DNA from: B2-G16 sp964528085
Lineage (GTDB): Bacteria; Bipolaricaulota; Bipolaricaulia; UBA7950; UBA9294
Reading direction: 5' to 3'
NCBI GenBank assembly: GCA_964528085.1
Contig: CAZGRE010000036.1
Span: 1-14,955 of the forward strand
DNA length: 14,955 nt
Both the position numbers and the translations under genes were made by a program. This document shows positions 12,259 through 14,955 of the stretch, one piece after another; the first letter of the stretch is position 1; the number at the start of each line of letters is the position of its first letter. The notes beneath the pieces are model-generated. The model had not been told where the DNA came from. It saw only the letters and a list, made by a program, of their open reading frames with translations, and ran no database searches.

Positions 12259-12582
12259 CTACACCTCAACACCGATCGTCGCCTCCTGGACGAGGAGGTC
12301 GTTCGGATACTCCTTCTCCAGCATCTTAAGCCCGCGCACCAGCGTCGCCAGGACGGCGTCGAGCTCGCGGTCCAAGTGAGGGTCGCTCCGGTCTATCGTG
12401 AGATAGGTGGCGTCGGATACGCTCGTTCCGACCGGGACGTGGAGGTAGTCGGTCAGGGAGGCGACGACCGCCTGCAGGAGGTAGAACGCGCTCGCCCCGG
12501 GGATCGTCTCCGCCTGAAGATCACGGACGACCAGCCCGGTGACCCGGTTCGCCTCATCCCGCTGGATCAGAACCTCACCCAC
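12259..12582 (-). CDS. Prp-like protein (ribosomal-processing protease family) without catalytic residues
   Basis: The 107-residue protein starts at GTG 12582, with AGGAG 5 nt upstream. Position between rplU and rpmA, size, the N-terminal strand (VLIQRDEANRVTGLVVRDL), the helix QAVVASLTDYL and the C-terminal pattern LDAVLATLVRGLKMLEKEYPNDLLVQE all match Prp (YsxB), the cysteine protease that trims L27 in Firmicutes. The family's GHA and DIVCAAVS-type catalytic segments are replaced: Leu22 is at the expected His and about Leu36 at the expected Cys, and the whole protein contains no cysteine. It cannot be a cysteine protease. A binding or assembly role near L21/L27 is a reasonable inference. 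Family membership rests on pattern and context, not on a search. Confidence 0.78.
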   Translation of the reverse strand: MGEVLIQRDEANRVTGLVVRDLQAETIPGASAFYLLQAVVASLTDYLHVPVGTSVSDATYLTIDRSDPHLDRELDAVLATLVRGLKMLEKEYPNDLLVQEATIGVEV

Positions 12583-12590
12583 GTTCGCTC

Positions 12591-12905
12591 CTATCCCTCG
12601 ATGGCGGTTATCGCCGTGGTCATGAACGGCTGTCGATGCCCCTTCGACCGGCGATACCCCTTCTTGCTCTTGTACTTGTAGACGAGGATCTTCTCCCCCC
12701 GCCCCTCATGACGGATCTCACCCTTAACCTTCACGCCGTCGAGGTACGGAGTCCCAACGCGGACCCCATCGTCGCCCACGACGAGGAGGACCTTGTCGAA
12801 GACGATCTCCTCCCCCGGGGTTGCCCCGTCGATCCGCTCGTGCTGGAGGAGCATCCCCTCTTCCACGCGGTACTGCTTACCACCCGTCTCGATCACTGCA
12901 TACAT
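12591..12905 (-). CDS. rplU: Large ribosomal subunit protein bL21
   Basis: The 104-residue protein has canonical bL21 sequence: MYAVIETGGKQYRVEEGMLLQ, then GATPGEEIVFDKVLLV, GTPYLDGVKVKGEI and KILVYKYKSKKGYRRSKGHRQPFM. Start ATG 12905 is the family start; an in-frame upstream ATG (12950) would add 15 residues that overlap the promoter and lack homology. It is the first gene of the operon, with a leader of about 20 nt. bL21 binds 23S rRNA and helps assemble the 50S subunit. The prp-like gene starts 8 nt downstream. Confidence 0.97.
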   Translation of the reverse strand: MYAVIETGGKQYRVEEGMLLQHERIDGATPGEEIVFDKVLLVVGDDGVRVGTPYLDGVKVKGEIRHEGRGEKILVYKYKSKKGYRRSKGHRQPFMTTAITAIEG

Positions 12906-12931
12906 GAATAAGCCACCCCAATTCGAGTTTG

Positions 12932-12960
12932 ATTCTAGCAGCGGCTCCAACCCTTTTCAA
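12932..12960 (-). promoter_or_regulatory. Strong sigma70-type promoter of the rplU-to-rng operon
   Basis: On the minus strand TTGAAA (12960-12955), a 17-bp spacer and TAGAAT (12937-12932) give the best complete promoter in the window. It starts 4 nt after the metG stop codon. The predicted start near 12925 leaves a leader of about 20 nt before rplU, too short for a structured ribosomal-protein leader. No clear second promoter is seen before the tRNA, so eleven genes may depend on this one. Confidence 0.75.
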
Positions 12961-12964
12961 TAGC

Positions 12965-14911
12965 CTAGTTGATGGCTGTTCCCGGCTCGACCGGCCGGTC
13001 GGGGACGATGAGGGAGCCCTCCCCTGCCGCAAGGAGCATGCACTCCGATTTTACCCCACGGACCGTCCTCGGTTCGAGGTTGACGATGGCGACGACCATC
13101 CGATCGATCAGTTCTTCGATCGAGTAGCTACCCCTTATCCCGGCGACGCAGCCCCGCTTGAAATCCTTAAAGTCGACCGTCAAACGGTAGAGGCGGTCCG
13201 CCCCCTCGATCTCCTCCGCTTCCCGGATCACGCCGACTCGGATGTCGAGCTTGGCGAACCCCTCGTAGGGGATCATATCCCGCTCGGAAGAACCCTTATC
13301 TTCGATTCGCGAGCGGATCGAGTCGATATCGATCCGCTCGAGGAGGATCCGCTCGTCCCTCAGCCGGAGCGGACCGGTCGGGCGGAGGATGTCGTCCCAG
13401 CTCGGCTTCTCGATCCCCATGATTGACAGGACCTTCCCGGCGAACCTCGGAAGATACGGGCTGAGGAGGGTGGCGATCCCCTTCACCAGATGGACCGCGC
13501 TCGTCAGGACCGCCGGATCGTCGGCCTCCCATGGCTTCTTCCTCTGGAAGTAACCGTTACCGAAGACGGCGAGGGAGCAGGCGCTCCGCAGCCCCTGGCT
13601 GAGCGATCCGGCATCGAACGCCCGCGCGTACGCAGCGACGGTCTCGGTCAGCTTCTCGCTCACCTCCGGATCGATCGGGGCATCGGGGACCTCTCCATCG
13701 AGCCTGGTCTGGACGAACGAGATGATCCGGTTGAACAGGTTCGCCACGTTGGAGATCAACACCCCGTTTATCGCCTTCTCCAGCTCCTCGAACGAGAAGC
13801 TGACGTCCCTCCCCTCCGGTCGGTTGTACAGGAGGTAGAACCGCCAGTACTCAGGGACGAGGGCCTCAAGGGCATCGTCGCAGTAGAGCCCGATCCCGCG
13901 GCTCTTGGAGAACGACTCTCCTCCGATCCAGTTCAGATACTCGGTCGATGCGATCTGATCGGGGAGGTGGTACCCCTCCCCTGAGGCGATCAGCTGGCCG
14001 GGGAAGATCAGGGTGTGGAACGGGATGTTGTCCTTCGCCATGGTGTAGATCTGATGGACGTCATCCCCGAACCAGAAGTCCCTCCAGCGAGGATCCCCGC
14101 CGAAGTGCTCGATCACCGCCGAGACGTATCCCAACGCGGCCTCGCCCCAGACGTAGATCACCTTCCCCTCCGCTCCGGCGAACGGGGCGGGGATCCCCCA
14201 TGAGATATCGCGGGTCATCGCCCGCGGCTTCAGCCCCTCTTCGATCATCCGCTCGGTGAACAGCCGGACGTTCCCCTGGAAGCTCCGCGATGCCACGTAC
14301 TCCTTCAGCTTGGGAGAGAGCCTCTCAAGGTCGAGGTACCAGTGCTTCGTCGGCCGGAACTCGATCTCGCTTTTGCCGCAGAAGCTGCAGACAGGGGCGA
14401 TCAGCTCCTCCGGCTCGAGGATCGCCCCGCAGGCGTCGCACTGGTTACCCATCGCCCCACTCGCCCCGCAGCGCGGGCAGACCCCGGTGATGAACCGATC
14501 GGCGAGGAATATCCGGCAGTTGCGGCAGTAGGCGCGGCTCTCCTCCTTTGTCTTGATGTAGCCGTTGCGCTCCATCTGAAGATAGATCTCCTGCACAAAC
14601 CGCTTATGCACCGGCGACTCGGTCGTCGTGTAGTTGTCGAATCCGATTCCGAACCCCTCGATTATCCGGAGGATCTTCTCATGATTGCGCTCTGCGAGCT
14701 TCCCCGGGGGGATCCCGAGGAGCTTCGCCTCGTATTCGATCCGCGTCCCGTGCACGTCGCTCCCCGATACATAGAGGACCTCCTTCCCCCGCATCCGCCA
14801 GTAACGGGTGAAGACATCCCCTGAGAGGAGGGACGAGACGAGGTTCCCGAGGTGGGGGACCCCGGAGGCGTACGGCCAGGCGCTGCACACAAGGACGCGG
14901 TTCTTTTCCAT
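12965..14911 (-). CDS. metG: Methionyl-tRNA synthetase, double-zinc-knuckle (archaeal-like) type with C-terminal tRNA-binding domain
   Basis: The 648-residue enzyme charges tRNA-Met. The class I signature is PHLGN (19-23) after CSAWPYASGV. The connective domain holds four CxxC pairs (129-132, 145-148, 158-161, 175-178), so both zinc knuckles are intact, as in archaeal-type enzymes. The second signature reads SFSKS (333-337): the catalytic second Lys (336) is kept, but the first Lys of KFSKS/KMSKS is Ser. Also seen are WGIPAPF and VIYVWGEAALGY. An anticodon-binding helical domain follows (about 370-525). Residues 550-648 form an EMAP II/Arc1-like tRNA-binding OB domain (FAKLDIRVGVI, ADRLYRLTVDF, GIRGSYSIEELIDR). 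The start is ATG 14911 with GAAGGAAGG upstream. It probably forms its own transcript. Confidence 0.97.
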   Translation of the reverse strand: MEKNRVLVCSAWPYASGVPHLGNLVSSLLSGDVFTRYWRMRGKEVLYVSGSDVHGTRIEYEAKLLGIPPGKLAERNHEKILRIIEGFGIGFDNYTTTESPVHKRFVQEIYLQMERNGYIKTKEESRAYCRNCRIFLADRFITGVCPRCGASGAMGNQCDACGAILEPEELIAPVCSFCGKSEIEFRPTKHWYLDLERLSPKLKEYVASRSFQGNVRLFTERMIEEGLKPRAMTRDISWGIPAPFAGAEGKVIYVWGEAALGYVSAVIEHFGGDPRWRDFWFGDDVHQIYTMAKDNIPFHTLIFPGQLIASGEGYHLPDQIASTEYLNWIGGESFSKSRGIGLYCDDALEALVPEYWRFYLLYNRPEGRDVSFSFEELEKAINGVLISNVANLFNRIISFVQTRLDGEVPDAPIDPEVSEKLTETVAAYARAFDAGSLSQGLRSACSLAVFGNGYFQRKKPWEADDPAVLTSAVHLVKGIATLLSPYLPRFAGKVLSIMGIEKPSWDDILRPTGPLRLRDERILLERIDIDSIRSRIEDKGSSERDMIPYEGFAKLDIRVGVIREAEEIEGADRLYRLTVDFKDFKRGCVAGIRGSYSIEELIDRMVVAIVNLEPRTVRGVKSECMLLAAGEGSLIVPDRPVEPGTAIN

Positions 14912-14943
14912 CGAGCCTTCCTTCGTCGCGGAGATGATGGCGG

Positions 14944-14949
14944 ATTATA
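14944..14949 (-). promoter_or_regulatory. -10 element of the metG promoter
   Basis: A consensus TATAAT reads on the minus strand at 14949-14944, 32 nt before the metG ATG. The matching -35 would lie beyond the window edge, so the promoter cannot be confirmed fully. Confidence 0.6.
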
Positions 14950-14955
14950 CCGGCC

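Noticed and set aside
1..14955. CRISPR arrays, transposases, integrases or direct-repeat attachment sites
   Set aside because: Both strands were read; no regularly spaced repeats or mobile-element genes were found, and the tRNA is not flanked by a duplicated 3' end within the window.

Overview
The window is a gene-dense stretch of a GC-rich (about 60% by eye) bacterial chromosome. Almost every base belongs to a housekeeping gene, and there is no sign of phage, insertion sequence, CRISPR or other mobile DNA. The taxon cannot be read from the sequence. Several features suggest a deep-branching or candidate-phylum bacterium and not a model proteobacterium or actinobacterium: a double-zinc-knuckle, archaeal-like MetRS, a prp-like gene between rplU and rpmA, a YugP-type protease, a class A RNase P RNA and an HpnA-like epimerase. 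Assignment to something like Bipolaricaulota would only be a guess.

Layout, plus strand (1-5736): the 3' end of dnaX; ybaB/ebfC, coupled to dnaX by a 4-bp overlap; a coiled-coil zinc-ribbon protein (COG1579 type) with its own promoter; a secreted or membrane TPM-domain protein; the RNase P RNA gene rnpB, whose 5' end overlaps the TPM stop codon; a VanZ-like membrane protein starting 14 nt after rnpB; a YugP-like membrane zinc protease with its own promoter; then rpe and ribD, chained by ATGA overlaps.

Layout, minus strand (14911 down to 5684): metG is transcribed from a TATAAT promoter at the window edge. A strong TTGAAA-17-TAGAAT promoter then precedes one long tightly packed operon: rplU, a prp-like gene, rpmA, obg, nadD, infC, rpmI, rplT, folB, folK and rng. 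A tRNA-Val(CAC) gene with its own promoter follows, then an hpnA-like epimerase. The two strands converge at 5684-5736, where ribD and hpnA overlap by 53 bp around a GC-rich hairpin.

The minus-strand operon joins ribosomal proteins (L21, L27, L35, L20), ribosome assembly (Obg), initiation (IF3), RNA decay/rRNA maturation (RNase E/G), NAD synthesis and folate synthesis.

Main observations: (1) infC must start at a near-cognate codon (ATA), and rng, in the same operon, also appears to start at one (ATC). Both have good Shine-Dalgarno sequences, which suggests IF3-sensitive translation of both. (2) The Prp-family protein lacks the catalytic His and Cys, and L27 lacks the N-terminal extension Prp would cleave, so Prp looks like a retained pseudo-protease. 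(3) RNase E/G ends before the Zn-link. (4) GATC is about eight-fold over-represented in coding DNA but absent from the RNA genes. (5) rnpB is wedged between two protein genes with no visible terminator.
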